Under the pieces are notes generated by a model that worked only from the letters and a program-made list of their open reading frames with translations, did no database searches and was not told where the DNA came from. A DNA stretch of 64,000 nucleotides from assembly GCF_964204865.1 (NCBI RefSeq), contig NC_135257.1, positions 2,852,001 to 2,916,000 of the forward strand. The letters are read 5' to 3'. Positions 25,095 through 34,710 of the stretch are shown here, piece by piece. Made by a program: the position numbers and the translations under genes. The number at the start of each line of letters is the position of its first letter. Position 1 is the stretch's first letter. Source of the DNA: Styela clava (Eukaryota; Chordata; Ascidiacea; Stolidobranchia; Styelidae).

Positions 25095-26995
25095 TATACC
25101 ATCTACATAATTTTTAACTTTGTGATCGATGTCATATTTAAAAAGGTCAATATTGAAATCCCCAAGAAAAAATGAACTAGAACCATATAAGCTGAGATGT
25201 GGGAGATCATTGAAACAAAACGTTCTTGGAATTCAGAATACGAATGAAGAGGATGTCTACAAACAACTCCAACTATTAATTGTTTTTGTTGTATATCATA
25301 ACTAGTATTATTAATTTTCAGTTCAATCCAAATGTTCTCACAGCTAAGGACTTCAAAATTAAGATCGTTACGTTTTATAGCATGTATATTGTCTAGTCTA
25401 GTAGTACATATATTCCTACTCCACCGGCATTAGTCGGTGAGTCACGATAAAAAAACTTATACCTATTTAATGAAATATTGTGGTCAGTTTTACCAAGTTT
25501 GGTTTCCGAAGTGGCTATAATTTCAGGTAAGTTTATTGCCTGGCTAAGAAAGAGTTCAATTTTTCTTTGTTACGGTATAAACTTTGTACATTGAAGTGCA
25601 TCATGTGCATTGTCCCTTTTTCCTTAGCAAGTAATTCTTGGATGGCTAACTGGGTGTTTATATAATTGCTTCCAAGGTCCCATTGCACGACATCTGGTAT
25701 TATATCAGAATTGGCATAATCAGTAACGCTTTCGAAATCATATACCACCGAAAGATTTTCTGCCATACAAACTCTGTAGTAATATGGAATGGTGCTATTA
25801 CCTAGGTTAAGAAATTGTCTATACGATAATAATGAACATTTAAAGTGAATCCACTGTTCACATATATCACAAAATATGCTATCATCATTATCTGTTAAGG
25901 TATCAGTACAAAGTTTACAAGTATATTCATTAGCAGGGCTCATTTACATTCTAAGATGTTGGAGGATCTCCAAAATTTTAAAATGTATCACTCATATTCA
26001 AAAAAATCCCAACAAGATTGCAAATTAACAACATGAAACTATCGAATTTTAACTAGATCATCAGAACTAGATATTTTAAATTAAAACCCTAAGAAGCTGC
26101 CCCTTTGTTCTTTCTAACAAATATTTTTCAATGGTAGGTATAGGCAAACATATAGCCTTTTTGATTTTTTAGTTGACTACCTAATAAAATAATTGTCTTT
26201 GTAAGTCTGTAAGGTTTTCATTTACTCGTATGTTGTTTGAGCAAGTTAGATTTTCTACTGTAAATTTCATCTCTTTTGCTCTGTCGACAAAACCTGACTA
26301 TGATACCTGAGTTTTTATCTTTTGGTCCAAGCCGGCGTGTAGCAGATATGTCTTTATCCTTCAATTGAACATTAATCATTCTAGTGACTATCTGACTATA
26401 TCAAACACATTTTCTATTTGCTTGTAGCCATGTATTTCCAGATTCAGTCTTCGATCATATTGCTCAAGCTCATTCTGTTTTGAATTTTGTTTTTTGCTCT
26501 CTTCTTTCAGTTTGTTTATAGGCTATATCTCTGAAGACCAGCAATCATTTTGTTTTATTCTTCTACCTTTGCCTCCAAATCATTAACTGCATTATTGGTC
26601 TCAGTTTGTTCATTCCTCACGAAGGTTTGGTTATCTTTCAAGTCACTAATGTCTGATTTGATATTTTTGTATGCCACACTTATTTTTTCAACCCTATCAT
26701 TCAGCATATTTTGTTTTTCAATGAGTGAGCTTATTGCCTTACTGTTCTCATCAGCATTTTTTTCAATTTTCGAATTCTGTTCAGCAAATTGATTTTTTAT
26801 CATTCTTCTATTTCTTCTTTCATAATTGTTATGATCTTTGTTTGTTATAGTGCCCCAGAGCTATCTTGATTGCCAGCATCAATATGCATGGGATGGTCAC
26901 TGAGGGTATCATGCAAAATACCGGCACTAAAAGTGGTGTCACTGCTTTGAAATACATCATCTTTATCAGTAGGCCTATGTTTTTTTTTCCATATT
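25095..26995 (-). mobile_element. Non-LTR retrotransposon (LINE) relic: ORF1, PHD-like finger, endonuclease
   Basis: Reading leftward: a coiled-coil segment (26555-26803, Q/N/E/K-rich heptads), then ORF1-type RNA-binding blocks in broken frames (RRLNLEIHGY, TRRLGPKDK, IIVRFC, SKRDEIY, VNENLTDLQRQLFY). A separate frame at 25533-25943 starts MSPANEY and has a PHD-like Cx2C...Cx2C...HxxC finger (CKLC, CDIC, WIHFKC). The APE-type endonuclease follows after a frameshift near 25545 (INLPEIIATSETKL, DSPTNAGGVGIY, CRHP, GDFNIDLFKYD). It stops near 25095, before any reverse transcriptase, so the element is 3'-truncated or interrupted. The block order is that of CR1/L2-like LINEs; the clade is uncertain. 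Confidence 0.85.
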
Positions 26996-27204
26996 GAAAT
27001 CAATAATCCGATCAGTTCAGTATATCACTTTTCATTCGAACCAGAAGTAAACAAATTTATGGTCTTAATCAAATAGCGAATGACATGTAGGCCTACCGGT
27101 ACATAGCCAATACCGACGATATATGGCCATATTGATCACAGTATCATCACGAGTACCGGTACAAACCAAACTATGCCAAAATGTCCTACTGGCTGACTGG
27201 TATA

Positions 27205-27425
27205 GCGGTAATTTTTATTCATTTATTTATTTGACACAGTTCGACTTTTTTTTGTTATTATTTCCTTGTTAGACTTGCTTATGGGTGCCGCTGCTCGATA
27301 ACCAAATTTGGTTTCTCGCGGCTCCCCTCACCCTGAAATGCCTTTTATTTATTTATTGCAATTTGTATATAAAGTGTGCATTTAGTATGGTGAGAAAATA
27401 AACTACTGATTACTGATTATTATAT
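27205..27425 (+). repeat. Probable non-LTR element 3' tail
   Basis: A short segment with gctcccctcaccctgaaatg ends in aaactactgattactgatta, a run of ACTGATT units. Such short terminal microsatellites are typical of the 3' ends of CR1/L2-type LINEs or LINE-mobilised SINEs. No coding part remains. Confidence 0.5.
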
Positions 27426-27610
27426 TTTTGTTTACTACTGGTATGTGTTTATCTTACGCTTGTCGCGTTTTTCTTACTTTATAATATCTCTGTCGGTGTA
27501 TGTGGGTGCGTGTGTGTGTGGATGAGTCTAATATTTTTTGGTGAATGAGCACGCACCGTAGAATACCACTTATTTTTGGCAAAACCTTCCATCTTATTCT
27601 GTAGGCTACG

Positions 27611-27742
27611 TTTTAAACCTTTTCTAAGGTTTTGTTTGCTCCCCCGATTTCATAGTCAGTTTTTATTTTCTTGTTTTTATCAATCATTATATTGTCTGTT
27701 ATGCTGATTATGGAGTCGAAATATACTTATACTTAAGTCCAC
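27611..27742 (+). repeat. Non-LTR 3' tail repeat, copy 1 (pair with 37993-38116)
   Basis: Shares the ordered blocks tttaaacctt, taaggttttgtttgctc, cccgat, atagtcagtt, gattatggagtcgaaat and acttatactta with 37993-38116. It ends in acttatactta repeats, a LINE-like 3' terminus. Confidence 0.7.
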
Positions 27743-28599
27743 AAGTATTTGTATATTATTGTTTTTAAAGAACTCCCAAAGCGACTGAAAATCAAACCGT
27801 GTTACCCGTTTAGGGCTACCAACCGTCCCAGAATTTAACGACAACAAAGGCTTTCTAAAATAGGAGACCATTGTAAGTGTGCCGGCTACAAAACTGGAAA
27901 CGGGTGTAATTCACGCAAATATATTTTTCCATAAAAACGATTACATCTGTATGGTTCATTCAAATGGGAGTGAGTTAAAATTTGTGGATAAGACATGTTT
28001 TGTCAACTTTGACCTCCTGATGAAATAACACTAAAATAGGCTATTTTGAGAGGATCAAACACTCAATCTGGTGAGATTTGTTAAAAAATTTAATGTTTAA
28101 TTTGCTAAAATTTAATTTAGCCGTCTGTTTTAGGACACCTTGCTGACAGCTCTTGTCTTAGCGAGAGTTCATTATTATTATATTTCCGTAAGGATTACAA
28201 ATTTTAACATAAACTTTGTGAAAACCAAAGTGACTAACTAACAAAAATCTTCTTAACCCCGGGGGGCCCTGACAATGATAGAGTTGAAGGAAAAATCTGA
28301 TATTTGGGATTCGTAGTCCATTTGACCATGTTGAACAAAAATTTATCCCATTTTGACCTTTGACCTCATTTAACCCCACTTTGAAAATGTGGCATATGTG
28401 TTACAACGGAACTTACACTGTATACAAGTGTGAAAAATTTAGTCGAAACAAGTTGAAGTCTCACATTTTTATTCCAACATTGAACGAACGAACTCAAAGA
28501 GCAATATCGGCGAATCATTTGCGCATAAAGCAAGCATGAAATAAAAACTGCAGAAACGATTCCCTGAGAATATAACTAATTGTTCCAATTCCTCAGGCG
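27743..28599. other. Intergenic, nothing recognised
   Basis: No gene is supported. A GC-rich patch (ccccggggggccc near 28258) stands out in AT-rich DNA. The sequence tttgacctttgacctc near 28356 is the sort of short repeated motif seen at transposon ends, but no partner was found. Confidence 0.4.
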
Positions 28600-29620
28600 T
28601 GGAAAGTCAAAAACAATTGCGGCCCTCGACAAAACAAAGTTTCACTTTACACTTTGAACAGCTGGTATTTGTTTGATTGCGTTCACACAATTTGCATCTT
28701 CCCCTTTTCTCAATTTTCATTGGCCAGTGTGCGTATTTGTCTCGTCGGATATCTTCACATGGGGCCTTGGATATTTTCCTTGCGGGGCTGCGAATTTCTT
28801 CAACTTCAGACGAGGGTCTCCCGCGACGGGTGTCATTATTGACATAGATCAAAGCGCTTGCGACTGCTGCTTGAAAATGTCGCCGTTTCATAATATATGA
28901 CGTTGGAAGATGGAGCAGGGCACAATCACGACGGTACCAGATCTATGCATTCACAATAGCCACCATTATAAAATGTCAAAAGAGATAAAGATACCATCTT
29001 TTTGATTTCATTCGAAACCTGTACTTTGCAAGAAATGAATCCAAATTATCAATACCTCCCATAAACTTATTGTATTCTTGCACGATAGCAGGCATGGCTA
29101 TGTGCACATGCTGTTTCGTTCGTCTGTCCCATCGTCTGATGTTGCATCGGGCCTATCGAATTGTTTCTTTCTCCACCGAAACTGATTGCCGTCGGTTGCA
29201 TTATTTATTTGGCTTTTGTTTTTGATTTTGCACTCGTAGACTCGTCAAGGGAACATCGTCGTCAGAACTTTCGGACTCAACCTGTAAAATGAAATATCAC
29301 GAAATGCAAACAAAGAAAAACGTTATTTATTGTTTCGATCAATGAGTGAGAAAGTTATTTTTCAGAAAATATTTTCGGTGTCTGTTGATCGTAAGCAGTT
29401 GTGTAATGCTTCTTTAGGAAAAAAAACTACAATATTATGAAAATATTATGAACCTGGGAGCCGTTGTTTTTGTCTTCTCTGATATCGTATTCACTATCTG
29501 ATCCACTACTAGTGCCTCCACATCATTGTCGTCACAGTTCAAAATGACAAGAATATCATTAGCATTGTACACTCTTGCAATTTCAGTTCACCGCGAGCTG
29601 CTTGACCCAATCGATGCCAT
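28600..29620 (-). pseudogene. piggyBac transposase relic with catalytic core deleted
   Basis: The C-terminal part reads IRRWDRRTKQHVHIAM, EYNKFMGGIDNLDS and KYRFRMKSKRWYLYLF (stop) HFIMVAIVNA (stop) IWYRRD, then the Cys-rich finger RGRCKLC...CSKCKVKLC...RNCF (28607-28891). These are hallmark blocks of piggyBac transposases. Two in-frame stops replace positions usually occupied by tryptophan. The N-terminal part (ATG at 29620; acidic SDSEYDI and ESESSDDDVPLTSLR) is present, perhaps with an intron-like gap at about 29285-29455, but the central DDD catalytic domain is missing. It therefore cannot be active. I found no convincing terminal repeats. Confidence 0.82.
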
Positions 29621-29735
29621 GTTCTAGAAAAAAGTATAGATACGGTTAGTGACCTGACCAAGCAAGAAAAAGGGCAGTTTAAGGCTATAATGTGAATGCG
29701 TGCAATTATTGTGTCACCGGTGTCACATGCAGATT

Positions 29736-30089
29736 CGGCGCGGCGGTGTGGCTCAACGGGCTAAGCGTTAGGAATACGCTCGCCACCGCACCTCTAATTA
29801 CTCTGCGTGGGTTCGAATCCCATGCAGGGATGGTTATGAGCGAGAGGATTGCTGGACTCCTCGCCGTCGTTGGGTGGTTCACGTAACCGCTGGTCGGTTA
29901 CGGCTTCCTCCACCACCAAGTCCATGCTTCCGTAAAACAATATAACTAATCCCATACCCGAATTGGAATGGTAACCGGACGAGAGGCCGTGGTTCGCCAT
30001 ATGAATAAGCCGTCTTATCGGCTTTCTTCTCCCCCGGGATAAATATGTAAAATCCTATCCGATTCTATTTACTCCAATTGTATAACTAG
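29736..30089 (+). mobile_element. tRNA-derived SINE
   Basis: A polymerase III A box (tggctcaacggg, 29749-29760) and B box (ggttcgaatcc, 29810-29820) lie at tRNA-like spacing in a head that begins gcgcggcggtg. A roughly 250 bp non-tRNA body follows (gtaaccgctggtcggttacg, ggccgtggttcgccata, gccgtcttatcggc). The head cannot fold into a normal mature tRNA and extends past tRNA length, which fits a SINE and not a tRNA gene. Confidence 0.82.
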
Positions 30090-30126
30090 TCCCGATGTGA
30101 CAACTGTGATGCATCAAATGTAGACC

Positions 30127-30361
30127 ATCGTATGTCGGGTCAGTATTCACTCTAGATTCTCATCGTATGTCGGGTCAGTATTCACTCTAGATTCTCAATT
30201 CATACAACATAGTAATCTATATCAAAGTAACTAAGAAGCCAACTCACCATTTATTCACTCTAGATTCTCATCGTATGTCGGGTCAGTATTCACTCTAGAT
30301 TCTCAATTCATACAACATAGTAATCTATATCAAAGTAACTAAGAAGCCAACTCACCATTTA
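30127..30361. repeat. Tandem repeats of 35 and 108 bp
   Basis: The unit atcgtatgtcgggtcagtat...cactctagattctc occurs at 30127, 30162 and 30270. The first spacing is 35 bp and the second 108 bp. The 108 bp unit (ending ...agccaactcaccattta) is present twice almost identically, so the second step is a recent duplication. Confidence 0.88.
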
Positions 30362-30540
30362 TTTGACACCAATCGGTGTTCTTCATTTATGACCGATGTT
30401 TCCAGGCTTCTCAGGATCTTGTCGAAAATACCACACACCATGATAAACAATCTTCTGGAGCGCCACCTAACCGGCCGATCGGTGCACAAAAGCTGTGCTA
30501 TTGAGTAACATTTGGCCCTAGTATTGAGGTGTATATATAC

Positions 30541-31309
30541 AGATTTTTTTGCATTTATGCGTTTGAGGTGTATATATACACCTCAATGGACCTTTCCCCG
30601 ACCTTTGACCCCCGGAAAATTCTTCCTATACTTCACCATTGCAAAATTTTCGGGGCTATTTCAAGAGTGCTTTTGCGAGTTGGCGCCTGTGAAATGGGTT
30701 ATGTGTTTCAAACCATCATTATGATTCATAGCATACAACAATCTGTTTTTTTTTAAAAGTACCGTTAAAGAATTTTAGCCTAGTCTATCACAGCTATTTC
30801 TACACTAATTTTTATTACTGCTATTAAATTAAAACTCCTAGGAAGACAGGGTGACCATTGAATTATCTGATTTACATTTAAGTTTCCAAAACACAACTGA
30901 AAACTAACGAATAGAGTTCAAAAATGCGAAAACGAGGTAATGTTTACGACCACGCTTGAAAATCTGTCTGAGTGAGAAAAGTGTCTGAGCGGATGCGGAA
31001 GGGGGGCATTGTTACGTCGCTTTTTGCAATTTGCTGATTGGCCAATGTCACGAAGTAAACAAGGAAGTCGATGCTCGGGGAAAGGTCCATGGGCCTTAGG
31101 GGTCGAAACATTTTATTTCTACAGGTTCCAAAAGATCGTGCAGCAGGGGTGTTACGTGGGTTCCCTAGGGTTGAAGCGGCAAAATCACAATAAAAATACG
31201 AGTTTAAATACCAGAAAGACTGGATTTTGTTGTGATTTTTGTTAAATAATTAATCTGCTTAGCACAAATTGTACAACTCCCCTTTTTAGATTTTTTTGCA
31301 TTTATGCGT
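30541..31309. mobile_element. Insertion-like segment flanked by 22 bp direct repeats
   Basis: Identical 22-mers (starting agatttttttgcat) lie at 30541-30562 and 31288-31309. Immediately inside the left copy is a perfect 24 bp palindrome (30563-30586) centred on tatata. The interior includes the repeat shared with 10790-11290. The flanking repeats look like a long target-site duplication, but no known termini were recognised. Confidence 0.5.
30590..31085 (+). repeat. Interspersed repeat shared with 10790-11290
   Basis: Second copy of the family: cccccggaaaattcttccta, cctagtctatcacagct, aaacacaactgaaaactaac, aaaagtgtctgagcgga, ttgttacgtcgc, gctgattggccaatg and tcgatgctcggggaaaggtc. Non-coding. 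Confidence 0.7.
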
Positions 31310-31935
31310 CAAAGAGTCAACATTTCACATATGATAAAATTATTTACAGTTTGTGAAAATAAGCTGCACGGCACGCAGCGCGTACCGTACTGTTGCTCTT
31401 TACGTGCTTCGTGTTTCACAAGCTTCTGTTGCATTAAGTATTAGTACCGGTATTCAATTAAGGTTGCATCAATTTTCAAATTCTAGAATCTAGACATTCC
31501 GGTTCAACATAAAGTTGGCAACCCTATACCGATACGGTACCTTACGGTCCATAAAGTCCGTGGGTTGAGACAGGCAAACAAATTATCCAGTTACCGTATC
31601 TACCGATATGCAGATACACAGATACCGTATGGCAACAACTTTTATGAAATCACATTTCCATTCATTCAAGTTGCGTTTTATACCGGTACCGGTAGATGTA
31701 ACCGGATACATAATACCGTGCATGTTTTTATTATGTTGAACAAGGCCTTTTACGTATTAATTCAACGTATTAATTTGTTGGCAGTTGATTTCTTTTTGCC
31801 TGTTTTCAGGCCTTCTGGCCTTGGAATGTCACATTGCAGCATTGCTGTATTGGGACACTTTTAAAATGAATCAGGTGAATTTCATATTATTCTATTAAAT
31901 ACAGGACATTTAATCATATTTAGGATTGGTTGATC
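31310..31935. other. Upstream region of syndetin gene
   Basis: Contains several palindromic taccggta motifs (31445-31700) and no gene. A candidate 5' mini-exon lies at about 31866-31874: atgaatcag|gtgaat is followed by an acceptor tttag at 31919-31923, which would add residues MNQDWLI before the main start. It could equally be 5' UTR. Confidence 0.45.
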
Positions 31936-34710
31936 ATGAAACGAATAAAAAATCTAATTGATCAAGTTGGTATTTCTTCTCCTGGTGCAAAACAGAAAGA
32001 TGATGAAATTCATCCTCATACGGTAGAAAGAACAACTGTACTTCCCTCAAGAATTTTAAGCAATCCAACATTTCAAGCAGAAACCATTCAATCCATTGAT
32101 GATGCTGTATTTAATCCAGACACGGATGGCAATATTATTGACGTCAAGAGACTCCCAGACCATCCTACACAAGAGTTGATTCATGAAATGTGTGAAAAGC
32201 TGCACAATCAATTGAGTGCAGTTTCTAAAAAACTTTCAGATGTTATTCTTGAAAATCAGCCTGCTTATCGGAAAGAACTACAGCGAGTACGGGATTTACA
32301 GAAAGATCTTCAAATAGGATTTTCTACTTGCTGTGCCGGCAAAAAACACTTGCTATCTGTCACAAGTTTTGTTAATTTGAGACTTCTTGTTCATGTTCAA
32401 CATAGAAAAAATTTAATAGCTTTGCATGATGCATTGAACACAATAAAAACTCTGGAACATACAGATGTTAGGCTGAGAGAGCTGATGGAAGAAGAGAACT
32501 ACCCAGAAGCAATACAGCTGTGTTTAGAATGCCAGAAGGTTGCTGTCGCCTATGGACAATATAATTGCATTAAAGACTTATCTTCTAAATTACAAGATAC
32601 AATTGAACAAATTGAAGAACAAATAGATGTTGCCCTTTCGAAAATGTGCAACCATTTTGATTCTGAAATGTATGAAAAACTTCAAGTTGGTTACAAGCTT
32701 CTTGGTAAAAGGCAAACAGCCGTTGACCAATTGCTTATGCATTTCACTACTTGCATACATAATATTGCATTTCAAACTCTTCTTGGTTATGTACAACTAT
32801 GTACAAAGGAACCAGATGCTAATCTTCAAAAGAAACAATTCAATGATCTTTGTTCCATTGTTGATTCATCGTTTTATATACCATGTTTGCTTGCATTATG
32901 TAAAGCATTGTGGACTATAATGTATTGTTATCATAAAGTCTCACTTTGGCATAGTGAGGAATTTTCGGAATTTGATGATACTAAGATTTCTGATGAAGAG
33001 ATTGATAATAAGTATATTACACGTAAGCTTGAGCATGGACGTCATAGAATATGGTTGGATGTCCAATCCAGAATAAAAAGTCTACTTCTTGGTATTGATC
33101 TGTCCAGTTTTAAATATGATGAATTTATAAAAGTTGTTGGAATTGTCAATAAATTCATATTGGTCGGTGCAACTTTTTGTGGAAGTGGTGACAACCCTGA
33201 GAAAGACAATTTTGGTTCAACCTTACATGAACCAATATACCAACAAAGTTTGCGTTACTTCCGAGCTTATCATAAAAAGTCGTTAGAGGAAATGCACATG
33301 TTTCTTGACAATGAAGCTTGGGAAGCTTGCCCAATACAAAAGAACTTTTCTGTGATGCAATTGCCAGAGTTCAAGTTCTTGCATGAGGCAAACTACAAAG
33401 ATATCATAAAGTCCTCAGGAACGAAACATTCAGAAAAATCTAGCAAAAATATGTTTTTTAATTATAATGATAATAAAAGACATCCATTTGAAGAATTTGC
33501 TGGAAAATCAGATGACAAAACAAATGTTAATGGCAAAACACATTCTCATAGCATAGATGACAATGAAATGGATGATGAACTATTATTTGATTATATTGAG
33601 GAAGATGTTGATGATGACGATGTCATCAGTCACAAAGAAAACAAAGTAGTTGGACCGCTTTTAACTAACACTGCTCTTAATACCTTAAGAACTTGTGGCA
33701 AATATCTTAGAATGTGTGATGTTCTCAAGCCGATTGCCACTGATGTTATAATATGCATGTCACACTTATTCGATTACTACCTAATCTCTATTTATGATGT
33801 GTTTGCCGCTCATGAACCTGGCATACCTGGATGCAGCAAAAAACTATATACCACTTTGAGTCGAATAAAGAGTGAATTAATTAGAAAAGAATTTGATGCA
33901 GAAGAAAAAAATACAACCACAAAAGTACCCCTTCCATCTCTTTCTCCTATTGTGAATCTCAAGCAGAGGTCAACAATGTTTGGTCTCCCTCATAGAATAA
34001 CAGCTACAGAATCACTTATGAACTTAGCTGCTCAATTTCAATATTTACAACCTACTTTAAGAAAAGTCATACCATCAAGTCAAGAAGCATTTCTTCAACA
34101 ATTTTATGCCCAGACTGTAAGTACTTGCGCCGAAGTGCGATCACTGGTTTATTTTACTGTTGGGGCCGGATCAATTGATTATAATTCTATTTTGAGTGGA
34201 ATGGCCGAAGTTAAATGGGATCTAAAAGAAATAATGTCACAACATAGCAAATATGTTGATGCCTTGTTACATCATTTCAAATTATTGAAGTCTGGATTCA
34301 CCTCAGCTGCGAATGACATGCCATTTCCGGATGAAATAGAAAAGATAATTTGGCAACATTGCATTGGTATGTCGGGCAAAACTTTTGTTGAGGGTTTCTC
34401 TAATGTTAAGAAGTGCAGCAATGAAGGACGAGCATTGATGCAATTGGACTTCCAGCAGTTTCTACTTAAAGCTGAAGAAATCACAGGAGTTCGACCTGCA
34501 CCAGGTAAAGAGTTTGTCGAAAATTATATCAAGGCATATTATCTTACTGCTAAAGATTTAGACGAATGGATGAAAGATCATTCGGAATATTCAGAAAAAC
34601 AGTTATCCGCATTAACCAGCTGTAGTGCATCATCTACAGTTGGGAATGCTAACAGAAAAAATAAGCAAAGAATGCGTGCAATGATTGATGATCTCACAAA
34701 AAGAAAATGA
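31936..34710 (+). CDS. VPS50: Syndetin (VPS50/CCDC132), single exon
   Basis: One uninterrupted frame of 924 residues from ATG 31936 (MKRIKNLIDQ), close to the vertebrate length of about 960. Family blocks in order: PAYRKELQRV, TIKTLEHTDVRLRELMEEE, YPEAIQLCLECQK, SSKLQDTIEQIEEQIDVALS, YIPCLLALCKALW, RKLEHGRHRIWLDVQ, DLSSFKYDEFI, FLQQFYAQTVST, VKWDLKEIMSQH, KKCSNEGRALMQLDFQQFLL and EFVENYIKAYYLTAKDLDEW. Family knowledge: syndetin is the EARP-complex-specific subunit replacing VPS54, tethering endosomal recycling carriers together with VPS51-53. An acidic low-complexity stretch lies near residues 540-575. The lack of introns is striking, as the vertebrate gene has many. No poly(A) tail is seen downstream, so both retrocopy and lineage intron loss remain possible. 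The frame is fully intact, arguing for function. Confidence 0.96.
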   Translation: MKRIKNLIDQVGISSPGAKQKDDEIHPHTVERTTVLPSRILSNPTFQAETIQSIDDAVFNPDTDGNIIDVKRLPDHPTQELIHEMCEKLHNQLSAVSKKLSDVILENQPAYRKELQRVRDLQKDLQIGFSTCCAGKKHLLSVTSFVNLRLLVHVQHRKNLIALHDALNTIKTLEHTDVRLRELMEEENYPEAIQLCLECQKVAVAYGQYNCIKDLSSKLQDTIEQIEEQIDVALSKMCNHFDSEMYEKLQVGYKLLGKRQTAVDQLLMHFTTCIHNIAFQTLLGYVQLCTKEPDANLQKKQFNDLCSIVDSSFYIPCLLALCKALWTIMYCYHKVSLWHSEEFSEFDDTKISDEEIDNKYITRKLEHGRHRIWLDVQSRIKSLLLGIDLSSFKYDEFIKVVGIVNKFILVGATFCGSGDNPEKDNFGSTLHEPIYQQSLRYFRAYHKKSLEEMHMFLDNEAWEACPIQKNFSVMQLPEFKFLHEANYKDIIKSSGTKHSEKSSKNMFFNYNDNKRHPFEEFAGKSDDKTNVNGKTHSHSIDDNEMDDELLFDYIEEDVDDDDVISHKENKVVGPLLTNTALNTLRTCGKYLRMCDVLKPIATDVIICMSHLFDYYLISIYDVFAAHEPGIPGCSKKLYTTLSRIKSELIRKEFDAEEKNTTTKVPLPSLSPIVNLKQRSTMFGLPHRITATESLMNLAAQFQYLQPTLRKVIPSSQEAFLQQFYAQTVSTCAEVRSLVYFTVGAGSIDYNSILSGMAEVKWDLKEIMSQHSKYVDALLHHFKLLKSGFTSAANDMPFPDEIEKIIWQHCIGMSGKTFVEGFSNVKKCSNEGRALMQLDFQQFLLKAEEITGVRPAPGKEFVENYIKAYYLTAKDLDEWMKDHSEYSEKQLSALTSCSASSTVGNANRKNKQRMRAMIDDLTKRK

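Noticed and set aside
24691..25110. 139-codon plus-strand open frame as a gene
   Set aside because: It has no domain, unusual composition, and overlaps the end of the LINE relic. It is compatible with chance or repeat-derived sequence.
29740..29822. Genuine tRNA gene
   Set aside because: The A and B boxes are present, but stem pairing is poor and a conserved-looking non-tRNA body follows, so a SINE is the better call.
31930..31935. Start of syndetin at TTG 31930, two codons before the ATG
   Set aside because: The codon is TTG, not ATG, and the family start (M-K-R-I-K-N, like vertebrate MQKIKS) corresponds to ATG 31936.
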